From CAYVCG01 sp964449985 (lineage in GTDB: Bacteria; Bacillota; Clostridia; Lachnospirales; WRAX01), in NCBI GenBank assembly GCA_964449985.1, contig CAYVCG010000034.1:1-23115 (forward strand): 23,115 nt of DNA, in the 5' to 3' direction. A program made the translations under genes and the position numbers. Shown here piece by piece: positions 14,933-22,461 of the stretch. Below the pieces are notes generated by a model. The model made no database searches and had not been told where the DNA came from. It was given only the letters and a program-made list of their open reading frames with translations. Numbering within the stretch: position 1 is the stretch's first letter; the number at the start of each line of letters is the position of its first letter.

Positions 14933-14994
14933 AAATCTCCAAGAAGGCAAGAATGGAAGTAACAAAGATTCAAAGCTGGAAGGGAGATTTTTTT
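14933..14994 (+). terminator. Long-loop terminator-like hairpin
   Basis: AAATCTCC (14933-14940) pairs exactly with GGAGATTT (14983-14990), followed by a 7-T run. The 42-base loop is unusually long for a simple terminator, so the structure might be the 3' half of a switchable leader; no riboswitch or T-box consensus was recognised. It could end the 88-aa gene's transcript, 160 bases upstream. Confidence 0.45.
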
Positions 14995-15026
14995 GTAAAT
15001 ATAAAAGAAACATGTTCTGTCGCACT

Positions 15027-15254
15027 TCAACCCATCATGTCTGTATACCCTAATTTAATATAATCCAATCCACTTAATCTGAATGATATAACAGCTTTCA
15101 ATATATCGCCGGCTTCCACCACCAATTCAATATATTACATACTCCCATATAATAACTCCTCAACTTTTGGATTGATGGCGTTAAAGAGCCGCACTCGCAA
15201 ATCTAGATGCTTGTTTAGAAATGTGTCACTGATACGGCGGAAAATGTGATCCAT
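15027..15254 (-). pseudogene. Decayed coding fragment with internal stop
   Basis: On minus, GGAGGTG (15266-15260) lies 5 bases before ATG 15254. A 39-residue peptide beginning MDHIFRRISDTFLNKHLDLR follows, then TAA at 15137-15135. The same frame continues for 35 codons with protein-like content (YIELVVEAGDILKAVISF..., then GLDYIKLGYTDMMG) to TGA at 15027. A strong initiation site followed by coherent reading across one stop suggests a gene remnant. The first part resembles the N-terminal lead-in of membrane sensor proteins (FLxKHLDLRVRLFN), a loose impression. The 39-aa peptide could instead be a genuine small protein. Confidence 0.4.
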
Positions 15255-15502
15255 ATGTACACCTCCAAAATATTACGGATATGTAATGGGTATATTTTTT
15301 GATTTATTTATCACTATATCTTCACTAGCATTTAATTGGGCATTTACAATTTTTTAATCAGCAGGCTATGTAACTTTTATGATGGTACTATTATATCATG
15401 ATGGCTATCCAAACGAAAAGCCATGTCATGAATTTTTCTGTAATGTCTCACTGCCAACATGCATTTAGAGGAAATATTAACTTATATAAAGAAAATAAAA
15501 AA

Positions 15503-15541
15503 GGCGTAAAGCCTTGCCTACAAAGGGCAAAATTTTACGCC
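15503..15541 (-). terminator. Terminator of the choice-of-anchor-A gene
   Basis: GGCGTAAA (15503-15510) pairs exactly with TTTACGCC (15534-15541), with an inner TTGCC/GGCAA stem. On minus it is followed by TTTTTTATTTTC. It lies 66 bases after the stop at 15608. Confidence 0.8.
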
Positions 15542-15607
15542 GAACTTTAAAAACATAAACTAGGGAACTAAGAATGATATCCCGAAAGCAATATCACTAT
15601 GCAATAA

Positions 15608-16782
15608 CTATACAATCCACGTCTGAGATTCACCCACCGCAAGAGTTATTCCCGTAGCAATTTCGCCAATAACACTATCGGTTACTGTAACATTTACAAG
15701 CGGCGTATTGCCAGTGTTTGTGACCACATACTTGAACATTGCTGTCATTCCATCAGGTAGCAGCGGACCGGGAGGTGTGTTCGCAGTGAGCCACGTTGCA
15801 CCATCATCAACAGAGACATATTTGGCTATGCTGATTGCTGGAGCAGGGTTTTCCTCACCTAAATACCATGCATTGTCGGAAGCCTCCAGTGGTATAATGT
15901 CAAAATTAGCAGTAACTGTAGCCACATTTTCATGCTCTCCAAGATTCCATGGTTTGATGATAATCCATTCAGCACTTTCTCCANNNNNNNNNNNNNNNNN
16001 NNNNNNNNNNNNNNNNNNNNNNNNNNNNNNNNNNNNNNNNNNNNNNNNNNNNNNNNNNNNNNNNNNNNNNNNNNNNNNNNNNNTCCGTTTGTGATTAACG
16101 CACCAGTACCATCATTATAACGTGGACCTTGCGGATAAGGTATAGGCGGGTTTAAGCCGCCTCCAGATGATCCTATATCTCCGGCTACGTTTATAAAGTT
16201 GGTCGGCTTTAGACCACCTTGCGGTACTATAGCGCCGCCGCTTTGCGGTTTAAATTGCCCTTGATAGCCATTTTGCGGGTTACCGTCGGTATCCCAACGT
16301 AGGATAAACACATCTCCTGCATCCCCCGTTATATTAATTTTTCGGATGAAGTTCAACCCGCTGGTGATGTTGATAACAAATATCTCGTTAATCCCATTTT
16401 GTGTATTAAGCCCATCCAAATCGGTCGATCGTATACTTTCGTAACCAGGAGTAGCCGGGAGAGCGTTAATTTGTTGAATTGCACTGATTAAATCAGTCTC
16501 CAGTCCGGCAATAGTAGCCGTTTGATTCAACGCTGAAAAAGCCTGCGTTGGATTATTATCAACAATATTCTGCCATGCGGAAAGTGTCGAGTCATTTGTA
16601 CTGATAGTTCCGGCGTAGGCAAAGCTCCCACTAGTTCTCTCACTGGCTGTCACACCGTTTATTGCTACGTTGCCTAAAAAACCTTTAGATGCACTTTGCC
16701 AGTTTGCATCCAAACTGCCGTTAGCGAAGAAAAAGAGATAATCGGTAAGGCTACCAAAATCTATTCCACCAATGACGCCCAC
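15608..16782 (-). CDS. Choice-of-anchor-A/DUF11-like surface protein, interrupted by assembly gap
   Basis: Two frames on either side of the second N run belong to one gene. The start is GTG 16782, with AAGGGAGG 8 bases upstream; a longer in-frame ATG at 16845 has no such site. The first 233 residues before the gap (MGVIGGIDFGSLTDYLFFFA..., ERTSGSFAYAGTISTNDSTL, INALPATPGYES, NITGDAGDVFILRWD, GGLKPTNFINVAGDIGSSGG) match the choice-of-anchor-A type. There is no signal peptide. After the gap, in a different frame relative to the 100 N, come the end of one DUF11-like repeat (GESAEWIIIKPWNLGEHENV) and a second (KYVSVDDGATWLTANTPPGP ... VGESQTWIV), where a TAG stop cuts the repeat short. The frame change is an artefact of the arbitrary gap length. 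A surface or spore-surface role is inferred from the family and the missing signal. No LPXTG or SLH anchor is seen. Confidence 0.75.
15984..16083. other. 100-N scaffold gap inside the surface-protein gene
   Basis: Exactly 100 N. The flanks belong to the same protein type, so the join is credible but the true length is unknown. The end of the choice-of-anchor-A domain and most of a DUF11-like repeat are missing, more than 100 bp would encode. Repetitive DUF11-like units probably broke the assembly. Confidence 0.95.
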
Positions 16783-17185
16783 TACGATTTCCTCCCTTCG
16801 TGTGATAATATGCTTTGTCGCTGCTTGTGACCTTAGTATCGTCATATTCAGCAGTTACAGTAGCAATGTTGAGGAACACATCTTTGAAATAATAGGATAT
16901 GATGTCTTCCATTTTCATTCCCAGTAGCATTTGGTTTTTGATAACACCTCTAAGCGTATCGCATACGCTTTTGTCAATTTTTAAAACTTCATCAACGCTT
17001 GCTGGAGTGGGTAATCTTTGCCCTTCTAGCGTTCCAAGCACATACTGAATTTTTTCTGCTTCTGCGTTGACGATATGTGATAAACCGAGTTCCTCCAAAG
17101 CAACCGATGCAATGAGCAAACTAACGCATTGTTCCTTGTCAATGCCGATTGTTGGAGTTATATTAGGTATATTTGGTAATGACAT
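16751..17185 (-). CDS. MSxPNIPN-family small protein with fused DUF11-like tail (144 aa)
   Basis: Residues 1-100 are a close paralog of the 102-aa protein at 17256: MSLPNIPNITPTI, ASVALEELGLSHIVNAEAEK, QYVLGTLEGQR, then VIKNQMLLGMKMED. Such proteins are found in spore-forming Firmicutes; their function is not known to me. The core is predicted helical with an EE-x4-H-x3-AE-x-EK pattern. The paralog stops after about residue 101, but here the frame continues as NIATVTAEYDDTKVTSSDKA plus 24 more residues to TAG at 16751. That tail aligns with the end of the DUF11-like repeat in the neighbouring gene (NVATVTANFD...ASDNAWY). It also overlaps the start of the choice-of-anchor-A gene by 32 bases, so the two are translationally coupled. 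Start: AAAGGAG about 7 bases before ATG. Confidence 0.75.
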   Translation of the reverse strand: MSLPNIPNITPTIGIDKEQCVSLLIASVALEELGLSHIVNAEAEKIQYVLGTLEGQRLPTPASVDEVLKIDKSVCDTLRGVIKNQMLLGMKMEDIISYYFKDVFLNIATVTAEYDDTKVTSSDKAYYHTKGGNRSGRHWWNRFW

Positions 17186-17216
17186 AACTTGTCTCCTTTC
17201 ATTTTAAAATAAAAAT

Positions 17217-17238
17217 AGCGGTAGATTAACCCACCGCT
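17217..17238 (-). terminator. Hairpin between paralogs (terminator or attenuator)
   Basis: AGCGGT (17217-17222) pairs with ACCGCT (17233-17238), followed on minus by ATTTTTATTTT. A second stem, AGCAGG (17244-17249) with CCTGCT (17261-17266), overlaps the stop of the 102-aa gene. The spacing to the next gene is 70 bp with no recognisable promoter, so readthrough probably feeds the two downstream genes. Confidence 0.6.
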
Positions 17239-17255
17239 GTTTTAGCAGGTTATTA

Positions 17256-17564
17256 TTAAGCCTGCTTGTACAAATCCATCGCGTCTTCAAGCTTGAAGCC
17301 GAGTAGCATCTGATTTTTAATAACATTGCGCATAGTCATGCAAACACTATCGTCCACTGCAAGTAACTGGGCAATAGTAGGCGGTGCAGGTGGTCTCTGG
17401 CCATCCAGTGTACCGAGAATATATTGAATCTTCTCAGCTTCAGCATTAATAATATGTGACTGAGCAAGTTCCTCCATTGCGATTGATGCTATTAACAAGG
17501 CATAACATTGATCAACAGTAATGTTAATGTCAGGGTCTATATTGGGTATATTGGGCATTGACAT
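17256..17564 (-). CDS. MSxPNIPN-family small protein (102 aa)
   Basis: This 102-residue protein begins MSMPNIPNIDPDINITVDQC and carries the family core IASIAMEELAQSHIINAEAE, then EKIQYILGTLDGQRPP and VIKNQMLLGFKLEDAM. It is a paralog of the genes at 16751 and 17821. No signal peptide or membrane span is present. The central helices have regularly placed Glu and His (EE-x4-H, then NAE-x-EK), loosely reminiscent of ferritin-like helices; metal binding is speculation. The start at 17564 has AGAGAGGTGA about 7 bases upstream. It is the first gene of a minus-strand unit leading to the fused paralog and the surface protein, behind a possible sigma-K promoter. A coat or exosporium role is inferred from that context. 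Confidence 0.8.
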   Translation of the reverse strand: MSMPNIPNIDPDINITVDQCYALLIASIAMEELAQSHIINAEAEKIQYILGTLDGQRPPAPPTIAQLLAVDDSVCMTMRNVIKNQMLLGFKLEDAMDLYKQA

Positions 17565-17647
17565 AAAGTGTCACCTCTCTTCTTCTGTTAAATTTGACAA
17601 GCTCCTTTTGACATACGAATCACACCAATAGAGGAGCTGTCATAATA

Positions 17648-17677
17648 TATAGTATGTCCTATGTATTACAAGTGTGC
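17648..17677 (-). promoter_or_regulatory. Possible sigma-K-type promoter
   Basis: On minus, GCAC (17677-17674), 17 bases, then CATACTATA (17656-17648) fit AC-N16/17-CATAnnnTA of sigma-K promoters. It is about 85 bases before the 102-aa gene. No better sigma-A promoter was found in the interval. Together with the similar site at 14431-14457 it hints at mother-cell expression. Confidence 0.35.
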
Positions 17678-17820
17678 ATAAATATTAGGAACTTGTTTAT
17701 GACTTCAAAAAAAGAAAACACCGACGATACATATTCAAATAAAGTTTACTGAGATAAGCAAAATCAAATGAAAGGACACAAATTGGAGATATTAATCATG
17801 TTCTAAGGAGAGATTTTAAA

Positions 17821-18135
17821 ATGTCAAAACCGAATATTCCAAACACTATACTGGATATGGACATATCATTTGAGGATGCAATAAATATGCTGCTCATATC
17901 AATTGCTATGGAAGAAATTAGTCTTTCAAGGCTACTGGATGCTGAAACCGAAAAGATTAAGCTTATTATTAATGAGCAGAAAAAAATAAATATTAGTGAT
18001 AGTGATATTCTATCTATAAAGGCCAATATGAACTCTATTATAATCAATATAAGCAAAATGCAGATGTTATTACAGTGGAATCTGGAGAATATGTCATGGA
18101 TATTGCGCTCTAAGCCGCCATGCCCCGGAACTTAA
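17821..18135 (+). CDS. Divergent MSxPNIPN-family small protein (104 aa)
   Basis: This 104-residue protein begins MSKPNIPNTILDMDISFEDA and keeps the core SIAMEEISLSRLLDAETEKI, so it is a diverged third paralog. The conserved HI-x-NAE of the other two is replaced by LLDAE, so the His is lost. The C-terminus (WILRSKPPCPGT) is different, with one Cys. The start has AAGGAGAG about 8 bases upstream. It runs opposite to the two other paralogs across a 256-bp intergenic region and ends at the terminator 18202-18244. No signal peptide. The middle is rich in Ile/Asn/Ser (KINISDSDILSIKANMNS). The function is unknown and probably related to that of the other paralogs. Confidence 0.75.
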   Translation: MSKPNIPNTILDMDISFEDAINMLLISIAMEEISLSRLLDAETEKIKLIINEQKKINISDSDILSIKANMNSIIINISKMQMLLQWNLENMSWILRSKPPCPGT

Positions 18136-18201
18136 ACAGGGATGTTTTAGTTAAAACGTTTCAGCTATAAGCTTATTTCCCAGCATAGCAGAGGGGCGAG
18201 A

Positions 18202-18244
18202 AAAAAAGCAAAACCACCAGCTAAGCCGATGGTTTTGCTTTTTT
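18202..18244. terminator. Bidirectional intrinsic terminator
   Basis: A perfect 15-bp stem, AAAAAAGCAAAACCA (18202-18216) with TGGTTTTGCTTTTTT (18230-18244), around a 13-base loop. A-rich on one side and T-rich on the other, it serves the plus-strand paralog and the minus-strand fucosidase gene, whose stop is at 18280. Confidence 0.9.
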
Positions 18245-18279
18245 GTCTATCTTTACAATCCTAAAATATTCAGTTGGGT

Positions 18280-21200
18280 TTAAACCACTATCTTAAACGT
18301 AAAACTGTAGCTTGGGAAAAGGTCTATGTATTTCACGTCTCTGATTACTATTACCTCTCCGCCTTTCAAATCAGCAAAGTCAACATCTTCGATAATCACT
18401 GTGTTTTCAATGATTGACGTGTTGCTCATAGGCGTTCCATCTACTGTCACACGACCATCAAATGTTCCATTCTTTGTGGAAGGTGTATAGCCGAATTTTA
18501 TGGCAAGTTTTCCACCAATATCAACAGCCTCAGCATTCCAGATGTTTGCGTCATACGCTATTATCTCAACAATGCCTTCGCCGACCGTCTCACCGTTAAG
18601 CATGGCAACTATTTTGTATTTACCGCTTACATTTGGCGCGGATGTTAGCTTTAGTGTACCATTGTCTCCCGAAACCGTGCCACTTCCTATTTTACTGTCG
18701 CCATCCATAAGGTAAAGAGATGCACCGTTGCAGCTTTCATCTGGCAGCTTTACGTTTATATTTGCTGCACATGAGCCAGCAATTTTTTCAGGCAATACTG
18801 TCATATTAACAATCGTGGGAGGTTCATAATACAACTCAAACTCCCAAATAGAAGGGCGGCTCGCCTCAACCATAAACAGACGAATCTTGTCTGAAGAGAC
18901 AGACGGGAAGTTATCTGTATGCACCGAACCAACATTTTGGCCGGTATAAGCTATTTTCCATTCATCCGCCTTATAATCCCAATACTCAATGTTAAATTTA
19001 TTTATATAATTGTTTGGACCGAGCAATGGCTTGATGACTGATTTGTTTATAGTCACAGGATAATTAAACTCTAATTGGAGCCAGCTGCCATTCATAGCAG
19101 AGTCTTGCGTGGCCCATCTTGTCGAAGTTTTACCATCGACAGCATATTCAGGGAGATAAGGAGCACTATGATAATTACTTGCGGTCACTCTATAGGCCAA
19201 ACGAGCAATATTGCTAGTTAGTGGCGGTACAGTTATTCTGATAGTTTTTGTGTCCCATTCACCTTCATATGTCAGCCTAAATGTCAGGTCAACATTGACC
19301 GCAGCTAATTGCGGATAAATTTTTCCATCAGTATCTATTACATCCGGGCGGGAAGATTCAATTAGCTCTAAATTAAAGCGGTTAGGGACATTCGGAATTT
19401 GGATGGAAGCATCCCCTTCATTAATTGGTGCAATTGATAGGGAATCCAAAACTCCTTTAAGCGTATATTCAGGCTGCAATGTTATATCGAATTTATCAAT
19501 GACAGGGCCTGCTCTATGATCAGCTACAAAATAGAATATTCCCAAGCCGGGTTTAGTAATTTGCACTTCAAACTCAACTGTTCTAAATGGCGCTGCATCT
19601 GGCCCATAAACTGAACGATCTCCCGAAGTTATATTTTCGCCTTCCCAGACAAAAGCATTTGGGGAAGCCGCTGCTCTTCCACTTCTGAATCTAGCAGTAA
19701 AGGTGTAATAACCAGCTTTTTCTGCGTAATAATATAATTTTATCTTATTACCATTTTCAAACCAGTTAACTTCCTTTCCGTTACTTGCACCAGAATTATT
19801 GGATAGTCGTACGTATTTGTCAGTCGCAATAGGAACCAGCTCAAAGAATTCTGCTTCCAAGAGTTTTGGCACGCCTGGCTCGGACGGGAATATGAATCTA
19901 TCATTCTCTGTAAATACGCCTTGGGGCACTAATGCTTTATAGGCAGCCAAGAGTGCGTCATACGCTTCATCTACTTCCGCTACCGTCACATCCTGCTTGT
20001 TCACAATAGTCTGAGCAGCATTCTTAGCTGCGATAAAGTCGTTCCAGTTTTGTGCTTTATAATGGCCTTCTTGGAGACTTGATACGCTAGCAAGAAGATC
20101 AATCAGGAGGGATTTAAAAAGTCTCAACACTATTTTTGATGAGGCATTGAATCCCAATGTAGCGCCTTCACTTGGCGAAAGAAGGTTCAAATAGAAATCT
20201 AAGTTGCCCGTCTGTGTTTCGCTGATATATGTGGGGATTGTTACTACTTTCTCCGATTCCCCTGCTGCGAAAGACAATACTACATTGATATCCTGATAAT
20301 GCTGACCTTGTACGGCACCGCCTGGCTCACTTACCACATTCACTGTTTCCTCACGGCTAGTGTTACCTATGCGCTTGATTTTTATATTTATTGGCTCTCC
20401 TGCGATTACGGAATAGTTTCCTTGCTCAATTTCAAACATTCCCTTATCATTATGCAAGTAATATGCGCCGTCTAGATTTATGGACTGCCCAATAACAGTG
20501 ATTTTAGCCTCGTGCAAGCCATATTCTAGATCAGGAGACTCATACACCCGTTGGCTAAGCGCAGAAGTAGCAGCATAGCCGCTGAAAGTAATCGGCGCTC
20601 CACCGTCTATGCTTATTTGGGCTGAGCCATAACTTGATCCAACATTTCCAACAATCCAGAATTTGCTTCCGGTAAAGTTAAATGTGGCAGTACTTCCTGA
20701 CGTGCTGCTTGTCATGCTGGTATTACCAATACCGCTCGTTCCGGTTGACCAAGTTCCAGTTCTCCCAAAACCAACGTTATCAATAAACTCTATGCCCGAT
20801 GGAAGCTCCTGCTTGATTTCAAATCCGCCAGATGCTTTGTAGACACCTACTTCACTGATTACCGGGACTGCATAAGATCCTTTAATATTAATCCTAACCT
20901 TATCCCCTCTTACCGGAACAGAACGGCACAAACGATGGGCACCAATGGTTGGGCCGGACTCGAAAGTACGCCATTCGCTTTCACCATCCTTGTATTCCAC
21001 TGAATAGGAAAAGACCCTTTGACCAAGAGGAATATATTCCTTAATGGATATAACGTCAAATTCCTTTCTTTCTCCTAAGTCTATGGTAATACTGCCGGTT
21101 GTTTCAGTATCGTTCATCGTCCAGTATGTATCGTCGTTACCATCGGCAACATTTGCGGGAGAATAGGCTATGGCGTTACCTCTGACTGACGAAGCACTGA

Positions 21201-22461
21201 TTGAGGCGATTTCGGAGGCTGCGAAGTTTTCATCAAACGTATCTTTAATAGTGTTTCCGAATTCCTTCAAACGTGTGAACACAGCGGCATCTAGAGTTCC
21301 CTGCCTGTTGGGTGGGAAGTTTAATAACAATGTGGAGTTATGCCCAACTGACCTGAAATACATTTCAGAAAGAGCACTGATCGTTTTTGGAACATCGTTT
21401 GGGTGATAGAACCATCCGGGCGTGATACGGGCATCGCATTCCGGCACAGTCCATTGATTTCCATTATAAAGCCCCTTAGTATACCCTGTATCCTCCTGAA
21501 CATTGTTAGAGTTAATACTGTTGGTAACGCGATTTACCTGGCTCTTAGCCCAGGTCTCATTACTGGCATAACCCAATTCGTTTCCGATCCAACGAACAGT
21601 GGTATAAGCCCCAGCGCCAAACAGTAAGCAGTCATCTTCATATCCTGCGGCTATTCCTTCGTTGTTCTGAATTGCAGCATACCAATCAAAAGATGTATAA
21701 TTTTGCGCATCGGCTCCGGAGCCTTTTGCGCCATCCATCCACCACTCAACGAATCGCCCGTTATTGCCATACTTGGGGTTTCCGGCTATTTCGTTAATTT
21801 GGTTTATGTAATATTCGTTGTAATCCAATTCGTCCAATTCCTCAACTTGCGCCCATGTCATACCGTTTCGTGGATTGCCACTGGCATCAAGAAGGGGATT
21901 TCCGTCCTTGTCGTAATAACCGTAACTCGGGGCATTTTCATCCCATGGAGATAGATAAAGCCCCATATCCATGTTGTACTTTGTACATGCGGCAGACACT
22001 TCCGCAAGAATATCACCTTGGCCATTTTTATATGGACTGTTTTTTATGGAATGTTCGGTGTAAGCGCTGGGCCAGATGCAAAAACCATCATGATGCTTGG
22101 CTGTTATGATCAACTTTTTAAACCCGGCATCCATCAAGGCTTTAACGATACCCTCAGCATCAAAATCATTCGCCAGAGCGAACTGGGACGGTCTTTCATT
22201 ACCAGTGCCCCATTCTAAATTAGTAAAAGTGTTCATACCAAAATGCATGAAAGCCGACAATTCCTGACGATGGTAGATGAGCTGATTTATGCTCGGCACA
22301 GCACCCCAAGCTGCCGGGGCTGGAACATCAATTTCCTGCAAATTGTAATGAGAAATTTGGGTATTGTCCGACAGATCCGGCACAGCTGATACGGTTGATA
22401 CGGGAAGCCCCAAGACAATGCAAGTTGCTAAGATCAGTGCAACAAATTTGTTCTTTTTCAT
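18280..22461 (-). CDS. Secreted modular GH29-type alpha-L-fucosidase
   Basis: This 1393-residue exoenzyme has a signal peptide (residues 1-26, site VSA-V). The GH29 catalytic domain (about 45-405) shows LSAFMHFGMNTF, KHHDGFCIWPS, the nucleophile Asp243 in FVEWWMDGA and PECDARITPGWFYHPND. Next come an F5/8 type C/CBM32 module (about 415-543), a beta-sandwich unit (about 555-675), a Calx-beta-like domain (about 676-783), a FIVAR-like helical segment (785-847), a CBM6/35-like module (about 865-996), an Ig-like segment (to 1080), a second F5/8 type C module (about 1082-1213) and Ig-like C-terminal domains. It should release terminal L-fucose from host or plant glycans outside the cell. No LPXTG, SLH or dockerin is seen, so it is probably free or held by its binding modules. 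Start: AAGGAGAGG 10 bases before ATG. No transporter or fucose-use genes are in the window. Confidence 0.9.
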   Translation of the reverse strand: MKKNKFVALILATCIVLGLPVSTVSAVPDLSDNTQISHYNLQEIDVPAPAAWGAVPSINQLIYHRQELSAFMHFGMNTFTNLEWGTGNERPSQFALANDFDAEGIVKALMDAGFKKLIITAKHHDGFCIWPSAYTEHSIKNSPYKNGQGDILAEVSAACTKYNMDMGLYLSPWDENAPSYGYYDKDGNPLLDASGNPRNGMTWAQVEELDELDYNEYYINQINEIAGNPKYGNNGRFVEWWMDGAKGSGADAQNYTSFDWYAAIQNNEGIAAGYEDDCLLFGAGAYTTVRWIGNELGYASNETWAKSQVNRVTNSINSNNVQEDTGYTKGLYNGNQWTVPECDARITPGWFYHPNDVPKTISALSEMYFRSVGHNSTLLLNFPPNRQGTLDAAVFTRLKEFGNTIKDTFDENFAASEIASISASSVRGNAIAYSPANVADGNDDTYWTMNDTETTGSITIDLGERKEFDVISIKEYIPLGQRVFSYSVEYKDGESEWRTFESGPTIGAHRLCRSVPVRGDKVRINIKGSYAVPVISEVGVYKASGGFEIKQELPSGIEFIDNVGFGRTGTWSTGTSGIGNTSMTSSTSGSTATFNFTGSKFWIVGNVGSSYGSAQISIDGGAPITFSGYAATSALSQRVYESPDLEYGLHEAKITVIGQSINLDGAYYLHNDKGMFEIEQGNYSVIAGEPINIKIKRIGNTSREETVNVVSEPGGAVQGQHYQDINVVLSFAAGESEKVVTIPTYISETQTGNLDFYLNLLSPSEGATLGFNASSKIVLRLFKSLLIDLLASVSSLQEGHYKAQNWNDFIAAKNAAQTIVNKQDVTVAEVDEAYDALLAAYKALVPQGVFTENDRFIFPSEPGVPKLLEAEFFELVPIATDKYVRLSNNSGASNGKEVNWFENGNKIKLYYYAEKAGYYTFTARFRSGRAAASPNAFVWEGENITSGDRSVYGPDAAPFRTVEFEVQITKPGLGIFYFVADHRAGPVIDKFDITLQPEYTLKGVLDSLSIAPINEGDASIQIPNVPNRFNLELIESSRPDVIDTDGKIYPQLAAVNVDLTFRLTYEGEWDTKTIRITVPPLTSNIARLAYRVTASNYHSAPYLPEYAVDGKTSTRWATQDSAMNGSWLQLEFNYPVTINKSVIKPLLGPNNYINKFNIEYWDYKADEWKIAYTGQNVGSVHTDNFPSVSSDKIRLFMVEASRPSIWEFELYYEPPTIVNMTVLPEKIAGSCAANINVKLPDESCNGASLYLMDGDSKIGSGTVSGDNGTLKLTSAPNVSGKYKIVAMLNGETVGEGIVEIIAYDANIWNAEAVDIGGKLAIKFGYTPSTKNGTFDGRVTVDGTPMSNTSIIENTVIIEDVDFADLKGGEVIVIRDVKYIDLFPSYSFTFKIVV

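Larger units (their letters stand above)
14775..15502. other. Gene-poor stretch with decayed fragments
   Basis: This 728-bp interval has no convincing intact gene. It holds a minus-strand ribosome binding site AAGGAGGA (14811-14818) followed by a four-codon frame, MHKN then stop (14803-14789); a long-loop terminator (14933-14994); the decayed frame at 15027-15254; and a weak inverted repeat ATGGCT/AGCCAT (15401-15406 with 15419-15424). The remains of minus-strand initiation sites suggest genes lost by deletion. Confidence 0.5.

Noticed and set aside
14933..14994. T-box or other known riboswitch
   Set aside because: No T-box GGTGG motif or other recognised aptamer consensus; listed only as a hairpin.
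15503..15541. Cyclic-di-GMP riboswitch suggested by GCCTTGCC and AAAGGGC
   Set aside because: The bases are fully explained as a minus-strand terminator stem with a T tract, at the 3' end of a gene.
15859..16845. Single 328-codon frame reading through the N run
   Set aside because: The part beyond the gap is out of frame with the DUF11-like repeat that is plainly coded there; the apparent continuity comes from the arbitrary 100-base gap.
14775..18135. Prophage or mobile element
   Set aside because: No integrase, transposase, terminase, attachment-site repeat or terminal inverted repeat was found; deletion and recombination among surface genes explain the disorder.
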